DNA of 64,000 bases from the NCBI RefSeq assembly GCF_052324685.1, contig NW_027506981.1, forward strand, positions 124,001-188,000, read 5' to 3'. The notes under the pieces are model-generated. The model was not told where the DNA came from. It saw nothing but the letters and a program-made list of their open reading frames with translations, and made no database searches. Positions 26,026 to 37,016 of this stretch are shown here, piece by piece (within the stretch, counting starts at the first letter, position 1; each line of letters opens with the position of its first letter). Source of the stretch: Brachyhypopomus gauderio (Eukaryota; Chordata; Actinopteri; Gymnotiformes; Hypopomidae). Made by a program: the position numbers and the translations under genes.

Positions 26026-27529
26026 TTTTTCATTATTTGGTACAGTGAGAACAGGTTTTGATTAAAGGTATTTGTATTGTTTTGAATATTAATTTAATGC
26101 TATTTTATATTATTGTGAATATTTGCATCTAAAAAAGTAAATCAAAGTTAAAATATCTGAATTTAGATGAATTGTGATTAAAAGAAAATTTTGAAATTTG
26201 GTTTAATAGAACTACAATCTTTAAATTCAGATATTGAAAATATCAGATAAAAAATCAATTATTAAAAATTATTTGAGTAGTTTACAAAACAAGTTAAAAT
26301 AAGGCTACAACTTCAATCTGTAGGAAATTTATGACTGTTGAAATTAAGACTGTAAAAATGCAGGTTGTGGATATTTAGGCCAAATTTTGGGAAGCACAAC
26401 ACATATCAGAGGTCAAACATTTGCCAGTGTACTGTGAACAAAGGGCAATGTAGTGTAATCATGGTATACTGGGATGTGTCTCAGCAGAGAGCAATAGATT
26501 ACAGATATAGATAGATGGGGTACAATTTGTAGTTTTTTTCTGGACGACCCCAGTAGAAGCTTATAGATGCATTTATGTGGGGTTCAAAAACTAGTCATGA
26601 ATTAAATAAGAATCCAAGATTTCTAACCACTTGAGAGGGTTTAAAACACACCATCTGCTCACTAGAAAAGTTGGGGGTTATGGATACAATGGATTTAAGA
26701 CCTATTCATAAAACCTCTACAACAAAAGATTTTATTCAGTAAAATCTCCAAAAAATGTGCTTAACTACAAAAATGTCCATTTAGTACTGTAGTGTAATGT
26801 ACTGTTTATGTGCGTAAATTTGTATGCAGCTTGTGTGGGGATGCCAAAAGATGCAGTAAAGCAACATCTACAGTCCTACTCCTCAAGTTAGCAAATGAAT
26901 ATGAACTCTAAATTTGAATCATGATTTTAAAACATTTGCTTAATTACTTACTTTCATTCCCTATTCATTGGATTGATTTGCAACAGAAAACAAGTTCTCA
27001 TCATATTTTAAATATGTTTATGTTGTGAGTTTGAGAGAAAAAAATCTGATTCAAGCTTGTCAAATTTTCTGTTTCCTGCCTTTCTCAACACTGAATTATG
27101 CATTCTTCTTTGTCCTGAATAAGAAAGATCTATTCGAAGATTTTTAAAATCTACTCAAAAATTTCTACGAGGAGGTGAACTGAAATGATAAATGATCATA
27201 TGACGTTTTGCTGGTAAAATACATACATGATTTTATAAGTGTCTTTGCTTAATTAAATGAATTAGGATATCTGGAAATGTCTTTTTGAGGGAACATATTT
27301 GTCAATAGGATATCTGTAAAGGCCAGAACATCATAAAATCATAGCATGTAAACAAGTAACAGCAGTTTGCTTAGATAAGTTACATAGATATATTAAAAGG
27401 TAATATTAAAATTTGTAGTAAAGTACACAAAACATTTCCAGAGAAAGTATATATATATATATACTTTTTAATATACTTTCATCAAAGAGTGATGCTTCAG
27501 AATTAATTAAGACATTATTTTATTTACTT

Positions 27530-27600
27530 AACCTATATTTAACCAGGAAGTCCAGGATTCCAAATTTCTTTTACAAGAGAGACCTGGCACACTGTCATTA
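27530..27600. repeat. Fragment of a dispersed fish repeat
   Basis: The phrases TATTTAACCAGGAAGTCC and TTTTACAAGAGAGACCTGG, spaced as here, are ones I associate with a repeat common in fish genomes and 3' UTRs. The family name is uncertain and no ends are visible. Confidence 0.4.
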
Positions 27601-30600
27601 GCTTAAATATGCTTTCATGTACAGTGTAATATTGCCATCTTGTGCCTAAAGAGCTCATCCAGTTTTGTTGTATGTTTTGAACTTGCTCACTGGCATCATG
27701 CAACTTCTAATGCCATGACCATTTCTGACCCACTGATCAATCTGGCCAAACTACTGAAACTGTTGAACATTAAGTGTAGTTTTGGTACATGCTGTTCTGA
27801 CGTTAGCCCGGAAAGTTGAATTGAGTAACTCATGCCAGACAGCAGTTCAGAGTCATGGTTATGAATGCAACAATGAGAAGGGCATATTTTATGCTATAAA
27901 GCCTGCAGGTTGAGTTCTTGCACAATCTCACTCGTAAATTCCTTCAGCCATTTCTTCTGTCTTCCAGAGAACACACCAAACCGAGATGACGTGAGGCTGC
28001 CACGTGAAACAGTGCAAAGGATTCCCAGGCGCAGGAGTTCACGTCACTTAAATGTGTTACGCAGGCAAATACAGGGTACAATCCATGGGAATCTTATTAT
28101 GCAAAGCAGGTTGTGTGTGGAGAGTTCCACTCGCATGGCTTTGCCCTCCACTGTGAGAGCGCTGTAAGGTTTGCCCTACAGCTGCATCTACATAGCTTAC
28201 TCGCCTCGGACGAACTAGAAAAGACGCAAGGTGTGACACACGCATCTTGTTTTGCAGTGTTACCTGGGTGTACGGGGAGGAATGTTGTCCCACTCGCCTA
28301 TAGCTTTGCCTCTGACATAAAGACATAACCAGATACATCCCACACACTATTTTAGGGCCCATTGACGGTAAACAGTAGGGGCATACCAAAAGGTCAGCTT
28401 GGGTGCTGAAATGACCAAAGGTTTCATGGAAGTGATGCAGTGCCTGTTTGTTAGATAAGATTCTATTTCTTTATTATGTTACAATATAATAAAAGTTTTC
28501 AGGAGCATGCTCTACAGTGATCAATAATAAAGAACTATATATTTATTTTAAGAACTTCAGTTATATATTTGTTAAAGTAGCCTATATATATTTAAAATTA
28601 TTTTACATAGATCATTGAAAGAAATAAATAATTTGCAGTTTTGGGGAAAATCGATTTTGCAAGGATGAACCTTTTTAGTGTATCGCTATTTTTATTTATT
28701 TATTTATTTTGTTATTACCAACTGTTTCGCTTTCTTAACCACAGATGACATCAAGAAAAAACACACCAGATCACAACACCACGCAGCTCTGATTCAGCTC
28801 ACCTAAAATGCTATCGCCTGCGTCCATCAGTGTAATTGCTTCTGAAGCTGAAAAGAATCTGAAGAAATACTGAACCAAGATCTCGGCACTGGTCACTGTT
28901 CTGAACAGCAGCTTTTCCTTTTTCCCAGTAAGACAAGCGGTTAATTTCGTGAATAAACCATTAGTTCAGTTGAACCATGATGTTTGTCAAAGCATTTACT
29001 GGTACATTATCAACATGGGTGGGGAGAATACAATGAGTAATTTCCCTCAAGCATGATAACACCGTGATTCTGAATCTTTGTTTAAACTGGATAGGAACCG
29101 GACTAATGCACATTCTCTCCCTTTTTTGGTCCACTATCTTCAGAGATCCAAATTCATTTAATAAATTTTTTTAATCTGACTGATCTAATTAAACAAAAAA
29201 TCTAATGTAATTAAATCTAATCTAATCTAATTAAACACTCATACTGCAGAGAATACACCGATTTGTAGATCTTCTTTGGGTTTACTGTATATGTTCTTAA
29301 ATAACACACTCATTGCACAGTGGGAAAAGATATTTTTATAAGAAGTCTTTAGATTGTGCATGCATTAGATGAGTACATACGTGTGCAGAAGCAAAGAATC
29401 GCTTTCACTTCATTTAATGTGACCTGCTGGTGAGACAATTATCTGGAAACATTTAAATCAGCTGATGCAAGAATCCGTTGCAAGTGAACATCACTGCTGA
29501 TAATTCAAGAAGCTCACATCACGCAACATCAAAGACAATGCACAAGTAAACAAAAAAAGCCCCGCCCACTAGCAGAGACGATGGGTAGTGACAAGTATTA
29601 TACTGACTTCCTGTACACCAAACTTTCCCTCTTTGAGATAACAGGTTCATATATGATTCACCAGGATTTTTATGCAAATTCTTGATCATAATGAATGACA
29701 TCACCGCTGAGCCTACTTAAGGTCATCTGAGGAACATGTACATGAGGAACATGAGATGATGTAATGCTGTAAGGGGAAAGCAGGGAAATCATCTTCTACA
29801 TTCAGTGCAAGAGAGCTTCTTCACTCGTCTCCCAAAATCTGACCATAAAAGTTCCACTAAATAACCACACACACAAAAACACACAAACATGTATTCTCCA
29901 CACTATGGAATATATGCTTGTTATGATTTAGAAGATTTCAAAAACAATTGTATACTGCAGAACAGTTGTATATTGTAAATATCTAATCAAAGGATTAAAT
30001 GATCATGATGAAATATATTTCATTGATCTTCAAAAAACCAAAACACATTGCTCATTTTAGTATAGAAAGAACACTAACAATTTTGGTCTGCATCAAATGA
30101 ATGTAAAAAAAAAAAATGTTTTAGAATTTTCTGTTATATAATCAATAAATCATTATCACTCATTTAAATCACACAAATTTTTGAGGAAACATAATATGCC
30201 TAATATGCTAAAAGATACAAACGAAACTTATTTCTTAATTTTAGAAAGAGTTTAGTTTCCAATGGAAAATATTTTGAACACCAGAGACAGTAAACAAACC
30301 AATGGCACTGTTTTAAAGTTTAGAGTAACATTACACCACTTTGTTGTAGAATAAGCTGTGAGAAATGTGAGAAAGTCAGCTAAATTTACATAATTTTGTG
30401 TTGTAAATGACTTTTAAAATGACTATATAAAATGTTCTAGCTGCACCAATAGAAATCTAAAGAGAATTTAAATGTTTGTTTACTTCATACCTTTTGCTTA
30501 GTGCTCATAACTAAAAGGAATTACGGTAAAAGTTTATGTGTTTTTACAACAAAACTGCTATATTAACTCCTCTCTATAACTGCTCAAGTTGCTCCTAAGG

Positions 30601-30639
30601 ATAATTTAGCTGAGCTGGGTGATCGAAGCTTCATGATCT

Positions 30640-31086
30640 GTTGAGGGACTGTCCCCTTAAAAGGTGACTAACATGTATAATTCCCAGACAGGTGAGGGGA
30701 GAGACCCAGGGGAAATCTAAAAAGGACGGTTGATAAAGCCGTAGCCTGCAACTTGCCGTCATACATTCAAAAAACACGCAAATAGGAACGTGGAGGTCTA
30801 CCGTACCAGCGGATCTCTTCTACAGAGACTCTTTAGCGACCGAGGAAGTTGCTTTTTTCGGATTCTTAGAATTCAGGCTCGAGTAAAGCGGGAGGAAGGA
30901 TGTGGAGCAATAGACAGTTTGCGTGAAATGCCGAGCGAGGAGTTCAGTGGAAGAGGTTTGAACAGCCGGCGGGTTTCCGAGTCAACAAGCTTCTCTGTGC
31001 AAGAATGGCTTCATAGGAGATGTGCATTGTTTTGGGAGAGAAGGACCTGTAACTACTAATTAGAGTCACTGAACAGACCAAAGACA
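30640..31086 (+). other. Possible 5' exon of an unassigned transcript
   Basis: A CpG-bearing block of about 400 bases stands out from AT-rich surroundings. It begins after a TTAAAAGG sequence (about 30,656) and ends at a good splice donor, ATGCA|GTAAGT (donor at 31,086). A 90-codon frame inside it (30,790-31,059) resembles nothing I know. It could be a non-coding first exon of a transcript on the plus strand, or unrelated. Confidence 0.25.
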
Positions 31087-32539
31087 TGCAGTAAGTGTTA
31101 TTTGACGAACATAAGGAAGCCGATTTATTATCGGAATCTAGAGTTTTCAAGTTTATATAAAACTAACTAATTTAAGACCAATTTTAACTTAATGTTAAAA
31201 AAGTGATGCATTTTGAATACTGTTATATATAATGATAGCCTTATACCAATATAACATACAAATCTTCCATTTAGCTCGGTAGAATACAAACCTTAACAAA
31301 ACCCTTAATTTATTGAGGATTTAAGTTCAAATTCTCTTGGTAACAAAGATTTTATTTCCTGGGGGCTGTCAGAAAAAAGTAGACTTTATTTTTATTTTTA
31401 TTTTACCTCAGCCCAGTTTCTCATTTTTAGCAACAAAACGAAAGACACACCTTTGAAACAGAAGTCTGGACGCATTTTGACTTCAGGTCAGTTCATAATC
31501 GGCAAGTGTGGACGTTTTTGGGAAATAACCGTTTAAAGCGCGTGCATAATAAGGCCACGGTATTCCCCCTAACAAACTCACAAGTAGTTTCACTTTTATT
31601 AGTGCTCTTTCATATCAAGAGCGCACAGGAATGGCATCAACCACCGAGGACCATGTGGCAGACAGAATGTTTAACTGCTTTATTTATTTGTTTGTTTGTT
31701 TATTTATTAATGTGTTTTTTAAATATTTCTGTAAAATACTGATTGCAGTTCTGAAGACATTTGAAATGAAGGATGTAATGCAGAAAAGAGTGCAGTTAAA
31801 AGAAAAAAAAAAGGAAAAATGTTTTCAAAATAGCATGGTATTGTACATTTTTGACAGAAGAATTGTGTGAGTTTCATGTTAACAATGTATGGAGTGAACA
31901 ATCATCTGGACACTGGTGATGTAAGAAGAGACTCTCTGCTATGGCTCTGGTGTCCATTGCTTACCCGGTACTCAGTGTAGGGTCTGTTGATATCAAGATA
32001 CAGCTACATCTGATTACTGGGTCAGTGATGACATCATATACATCAGTTTTGAATGTTTTGTGTCTTTGTGAATGATATTTTCTCCATTCTGGCCCAATAA
32101 AATATTTACATGTTTTTTTGGTACTTTTGAACTTGCGCATTCTTTTATTTTGTAGTTTCTGTTTCCTGTCTCTGTTTCCTGTCTGTTTCAGCCTAGGCTT
32201 TGGAACAAAGCCATGGAACAATAAAAGTAGAAAGATGAAGTATATTATAGGGACAAAAATAAAGAGGCCTGAATGCTTATGCTAAAGTGTGATAAGTTAA
32301 ATAGGCTTCTGTGACATATTCAGAGAAATGTGACAAAACACAATATTTAGAAATAAAAGTCAAAAAGAAATCTTTTCAATTTACATTTCTGATATGGCCC
32401 TCCTTTTTATATCTTACACTTTCCTCCATTATATCAGAGGAATATAATCACTGCCATTATTGCCATTATTACTAAAAAGAATAAACTTCAATAGATATGA
32501 ACTGCCGGACAAAGTTTATAAATATTTGACCATAGTGGA

Positions 32540-32671
32540 TGACGTCAACAATAATTAGTGCTAGAGGACTTTTATTTTGGAATAGCATAGCATTTAAAAA
32601 GGGTTGTGGGGGATGTCACGTGATTTTAAATGCCCCACTGATTATCATCCGAGTAGAAACCCCAAATAAAA
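32540..32671 (+). promoter_or_regulatory. Probable fundc2 promoter with CRE and CACGTG E-box
   Basis: Upstream of the fundc2 ATG (32,672) are a perfect CRE palindrome TGACGTCA (32,540-32,547) and GTCACGTGAT (32,615-32,624). The latter contains the TCACGTGA core bound by USF, MITF and TFEB-type bHLH-ZIP factors. Binding is inferred from motif only. Confidence 0.5.
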
Positions 32672-35117
32672 ATGGCAGACACAAAGAAAGGTAGGATTTC
32701 ACTGTCTAGCTAGCTTCTATATTTTACATTTTATATAACAACCTGCCATTGTAAGGATAGTCCGAATTTTACCTATTTAAGAGCATACAAATGGCTCATA
32801 CGTGGGGATATACGTAACAGCTGTCTCACATTTTGGATTAATTTATTTCTCAATGTTGTCCTTCACAGTATATAATGAGTTTTCTTTAGCAAGAAAGTAA
32901 CTAGCTGGCTTTGAGCTAGCTAATGAAGGGCAGTTCTTACTGTAATGGTCATGGGAGTGAGCTCACTGAACACTAGCGCATAAAGTACTTTTAACGAAAC
33001 TACACGATATGGTTACAAGAAATATAAAACATCCTGAAAACAACTAACGTCAATTACCTTGGTCATCCATTAAATCAATTTGAAGAAGCTGACGGTTGCA
33101 AAATATTAAGCTAGCTGGCTGGGTTTCGTGAAGCTGTAAAGCGAAACCGAACATGATTCTGACGATTTGTTTTTTTTGTCTGCTGATATTAAGTTAAGAG
33201 TAAACGTAATTGTTACATTTACATTTTATACATTACTTCGAGCCATAGATAACTCGGTAGTGATTTTGCTGACACCTAATTAGCTAGCATGACTAGCATA
33301 ACAAGCTAACCAGCTTCGAGTTCTTTTAGCTGAGGACAGTGCTTAAACTTAGAATAAAACGAATTTTTATTATTTTACTCTTTTGAAGTCATTTTGTGAC
33401 TAAGCATAATGGCATTTGGCAGTCATTTTCATATACATGTGCAGACAGTGCAGTACATGGAGACACATTTGCATGTGAAGAGGCGTAGACACTCGAGTAC
33501 TGGCGAGGTTCGTCATGCAGGGATGATCGTCTGTGAAATTTGGTAACTGAAAAACATCTACACCCAGTTAGAATGACAAAAGTAACTCCGTTTGTTCTGG
33601 ACCAATAACCCAAATTAGCTGTGGTGTCTCTCACTGTTTTAAGCTCTTAGGGCGGTTTAAATAATTAATCTGTCGGGTGGAAACTAACACCGACACCCGT
33701 CTCTTGGCTGCGGTTCTAGTACTATTTTCGGTAGGTGGGTTAGTTGTGGTCAGTGAGCAAAGGCTCTTGTGGGCCAAGGTCATTCCCAAGGGATGAATGG
33801 CACTGTCCCATTTAAGTTATGAATGTGTTTACAGTGTGAGGATGGTTAAAGACAATTTACAGACCTCCAGAAGAATCCTAATCATGTATTTTAGAGTTAA
33901 AGGCAGTGTTTTAATTTTTAACATTACTGGAAAGAAGCCCTTGACTATGTAACCTTGAATCTCAGCACTTCTCTGTATTGAAAGAATCATTACCGAACTT
34001 TGTCAGTGTCAGGAAATGTAGGGAAAATATTCATTCTCGAAATATGTCGAATACATTGCATATAGTTAAAGTAAGTTAATAAGTAATTTAAATAGAGGAA
34101 ATTTCCTGCTGAATTTGGGCAGTGAATTAGCCATATGTTATCTGCATATGTTTTTTGACGACCGCTTCTGTTTTAACAGACGGTGAAGCCTTTGTAATGG
34201 ACTTGGCAGAGCATGTCAAGAAACAGAGATGGTGGAACAAAATGTTTGGCAATAATTCTGGGCCAGCTGCTGAGAAGTACTCGGTAGCCACTCAACTTGC
34301 TATCGGAGGAGTGACTGGCTGGTGAGTGGTAACAATACGAAACCCTGACACAACAAGAAGCTCCCGCAGCCACAACACTGTAGTCTGAATGTGCTGTGTG
34401 TTCACCCTCTAGGTGCGCAGGGTATTTGTTTCAGAGAGTTGGGAAGCTGGCAGCGTCAGCAGTGGGCGGCGGCTTCTTTCTGCTGCAGGTGATGTAGGGT
34501 CTTCACTCCGCCCCCTCGCCCAGGTTGACCCCGTCGGCCTCTGACGCACACACTCGCTTTGCCCTCCTAGATCGCCAATCACACGGGATACATCAAAGTG
34601 GACTGGAAGAGGGTGGAGCGAGACGTGAACAAGGCCAAGAAGCAGCTGAAGCTGAACGCAGAGAAGCCGTCGAAAGAAGTGAGGACGAAAGTGGACGAGG
34701 TAAAGTGACGTGGCCGTGTTTGTTTTCCAGCGTGTAGCGCAATCTCGTCTGGTGCTTGAACACTGCGTAGCCTGTATTCCCGGGCCCTGAGGTTCAGAGG
34801 AGTGTACAACACTGAGTAAACAACAGCTGATCCTGCTCAACAGGATGCGGTTACAGCTAGATAAAGCTGTGCTAAACTTTCTACTTGCTGTTCTTCCTAC
34901 ATCCTCTATTATACTGTACCATGCTGTATTTTGTAGCACTTGTAGTGTGGTCATCATGTCCATACATTACTAGCTCATCAACAGTAAGCACCCAAGTCCA
35001 TAATGAATCACTACACAGTTTTGCTTTTCTTTTGTAAAGGTGCAGTCATTTGTGAAGAAGAACATCGTGCTGACAGGCGGGTTTGCTGGAGGGTTCCTAC
35101 TTGGCCTGGCGTCATAA
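32672..35117 (+). CDS. fundc2: fundc2, FUN14 domain-containing protein 2
   Basis: Five exons (32672-32690, 34180-34321, 34413-34488, 34571-34699, 35040-35117) join to 147 codons plus stop, all with GT-AG introns. FUN14 proteins are mitochondrial outer-membrane proteins; FUNDC1 is a mitophagy receptor and FUNDC2 is linked to lipid binding and cell survival. Family marks are WWNKMFG (24-30), AEKYSVATQ (37-45), GGVTGWCAGYLFQ (49-61), [16 protein letters not shown] (64-79) and the C-terminal [13 protein letters not shown]. Three glycine-rich hydrophobic stretches (about 41-62, 64-82, 130-147) fit membrane segments. [14 protein letters not shown] is closer to human FUNDC2 than to FUNDC1, and the neighbours cmc4 and brcc3 are those of human FUNDC2. 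The N terminus is much shorter than in human FUNDC2 (189 aa). The first exon gives only six codons; the start rests on frame, an AAAA context and the lack of an alternative. The residue aligned to the aromatic of the FUNDC1 LC3-binding motif is Ala10. Confidence 0.95.
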
Positions 35118-35170
35118 ATACAGCCTCCTCCATTTTATGTGTACTACCAGTTTAGAATAAAACAGATGCC
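35118..35170 (+). terminator. fundc2 3' UTR with polyadenylation signal
   Basis: AATAAA at 35,156-35,161 lies 39 bases after the stop codon. Cleavage so close would give a very short 3' UTR, and a longer form using a later site is possible. Confidence 0.5.
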
Positions 35171-36208
35171 AACTTACTGCATGCAACAGAACTTGGCATT
35201 TAAATGATCGGCACTGCAACTTTTGTTCCACTGAATACTCTTGTGTTATTGACTGTAATTGTTTAATCTTGTTTTCATTAGCAAACACAGCCAAATGTTA
35301 AACTGTTCCATAAGCTGTCTTTTTATGTATATTGATTTTAGATTTTAATTAACTTTCCCTTTTGATTTCTTTTTACAATTTGTTCAAACCATTTTGCAAT
35401 ATATTTTGTGGTATGAATGACTAGACATACAGACATTCGGTATTGAAATTCCTATATACACATGGCTCCCTGAAAAGTGGCATAAATATTTTACGGCACG
35501 TGTTAAAGAATCTTTCCTCACACTAAAGGTCAAAATATGGATCTCATTAGTTTTAAAAAGCTACAAAGTAGGTTTCAGTGAAGACCTGTATTTTCTTATT
35601 TATTAAGTAAATATTTTATGTAAATGGGCAAACATTTTTGTCAACTGATTTCCTTATTTTTTCCCCCAGCCATTTCATGTAGACTGATTTCTTTTCAGGG
35701 TAGAATAATGCTAAACATCAAATTAAGCCAAGAAAACATTTAAAGTTCATCACATACAACCCAATTTCCTCAGTATCCTAGAGCAACGGCGCAGAACCAA
35801 GGTCCAACCCAGTAGAATTCAGTGTTGTCATGCATATGCTAAATCACACGAGTTGAATTTGATGTATTGGAACAGGTTTAAACTCCATCCATGTTGGACC
35901 GTGGTCCTGTAGTTGTACGACCTTGTCCTAGAGGATATCAAACGCATTCCATTATTATGGGGGGCGGGCTGCTCATAATCATGATGATTTTGTTTGCGGT
36001 CTCATGGTCATGACCTTTCCATTCATGCTTCATGCATCATGATGGTGAAGGTCAAGTGAAATGGGATGATATCATTTTGGAGTTTGCTTTAAAGGCATGT
36101 AACCATCAAACAGGTTTTTTTTCTCATCAGTAAAACAGGATATGGAGTAAGGTCAATTAATTCAGTGAAACGTTCAAAGAAACGATAGGTGTACATATTT
36201 TGTTTGAT

Positions 36209-36214
36209 TTTATT
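36209..36214 (-). terminator. cmc4 polyadenylation signal
   Basis: AATAAA on the minus strand, about 110 bases beyond the cmc4 stop codon. Confidence 0.5.
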
Positions 36215-36324
36215 TAAATCCAAATGTAAGTGGATTTTAAAAACAACAATTTTAAGTAGGCTCAGATCATAGAATTTGTGCAGCAATTCAACATCCATAA
36301 ATGGAGATCCGGACATGTGCGTCG

Positions 36325-36613
36325 CTATTTTGAAGGAGGTCGTGTTTTATCCTCTGTCATATGTTCTTTTGAAAAGCCGGAGCAGCATACAGATTTCATT
36401 CCGACGTGGGCTTCGCAACATTTGCGCATCGCACGAATAACGTCCTCACACCGACTTTCAACATATCTGTTGGCTGTTAAAAAACAAGACAAAATGCTGT
36501 TACTGATGAGATGAGCGTGACTGGAGACTTCAGTTTGTTGTCAAACCAGTGTTACCTTGCAAGCATTTCTGTATCGCACAAGCTTGCTTCTGACAAGGAT
36601 CCTTTTGTGACAT
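36325..36613 (-). CDS. cmc4: cmc4, twin-CX9C mitochondrial protein (p8-MTCP1 homologue)
   Basis: Two exons on the minus strand, 36613-36556 and 36473-36325, join across an 82-base GT-AG intron (CAAG|GTAACA ... TTAACAG|CC) to 68 codons and a TAG stop, the same length as human CMC4. The N terminus MSQKDPCQKQACAIQKCLQA is nearly the human sequence. The twin CX9C motif is Cys7/Cys17 and Cys28/Cys38, followed by Cys39 and Cys50; these six form three disulphides in the human protein. Cys12 is also conserved, and an extra Cys49 is present. Twin-CX9C proteins are usually imported into the mitochondrial intermembrane space by the MIA40 route. It faces brcc3 head to head (403 bases between start codons), as in human, and converges with fundc2. 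A minus-strand AATAAA is at 36,209-36,214. No MTCP1 oncogene frame was recognised. Confidence 0.96.
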
Positions 36614-37016
36614 TTGTTGAGGCAGAAAGATACAGCTAGACACCACTGGACATTTTGTGCAGTAAAAGCTGCGCAGCCGTCCTGAATGTAGCAGAACTAT
36701 CAATAAACGGACGTTCCCGAGGACTCGTGCACCTCTTATTTCCTTCCGACCTGAAAGCGAGTGGCCATTTAATGGCGTTAAAGTCGAAGTAAAGCGTTCT
36801 CTTCGCAAACATATTAATAAAATAGACATAATACGAAACGGCTGTATTGTATTTATTTATTTATATTTTTATTAAAAAATATCGAATATTGAATATATTG
36901 AATATTGTACCGGAAGTGCATGATGACACACTTGGCTGATACGGAAACGCCGCACACGGATAAACATCCATTAATGTCAGAGGTAGTTGTGATTTGGTGA
37001 ATTCACCTTTACCATC
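36614..37016. promoter_or_regulatory. Bidirectional cmc4/brcc3 promoter region
   Basis: The 403 bases between the divergent start codons must hold both promoters. A consensus ETS/GABP-type site CCGGAAGTG is at 36,910-36,918. A very AT-rich stretch (about 36,845-36,905) separates the two GC-richer halves. The human genes share the same head-to-head arrangement. Confidence 0.6.

Larger units (their letters stand above)
24218..30600. other. Intergenic DNA, no gene recognised
   Basis: Poly-T runs directly follow the minisatellite (24,248-24,274). A GC-richer block (about 24,840-25,500) has short repeats of GTCCAGCACACGTCAC (about 25,002-25,040) and pyrimidine-rich open frames without recognisable content. 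Then come AT-rich DNA with a long TA microsatellite, a dispersed repeat near 27,535 and a moderately CpG-bearing stretch at 27,940-28,330. No exon was recognised. Confidence 0.5.

Noticed and set aside
35118..36324. MTCP1-type oncogene exon next to cmc4
   Set aside because: The human locus makes MTCP1 and CMC4 from shared transcripts, but no MTCP1-like frame was seen here or around brcc3.
36614..36829. Upstream extension of Cmc4 to a 99-residue frame
   Set aside because: The family N terminus is MxQKDPCQKQAC, beginning at 36,613. The upstream part is 5' UTR, and the tail of that frame reads into the intron.
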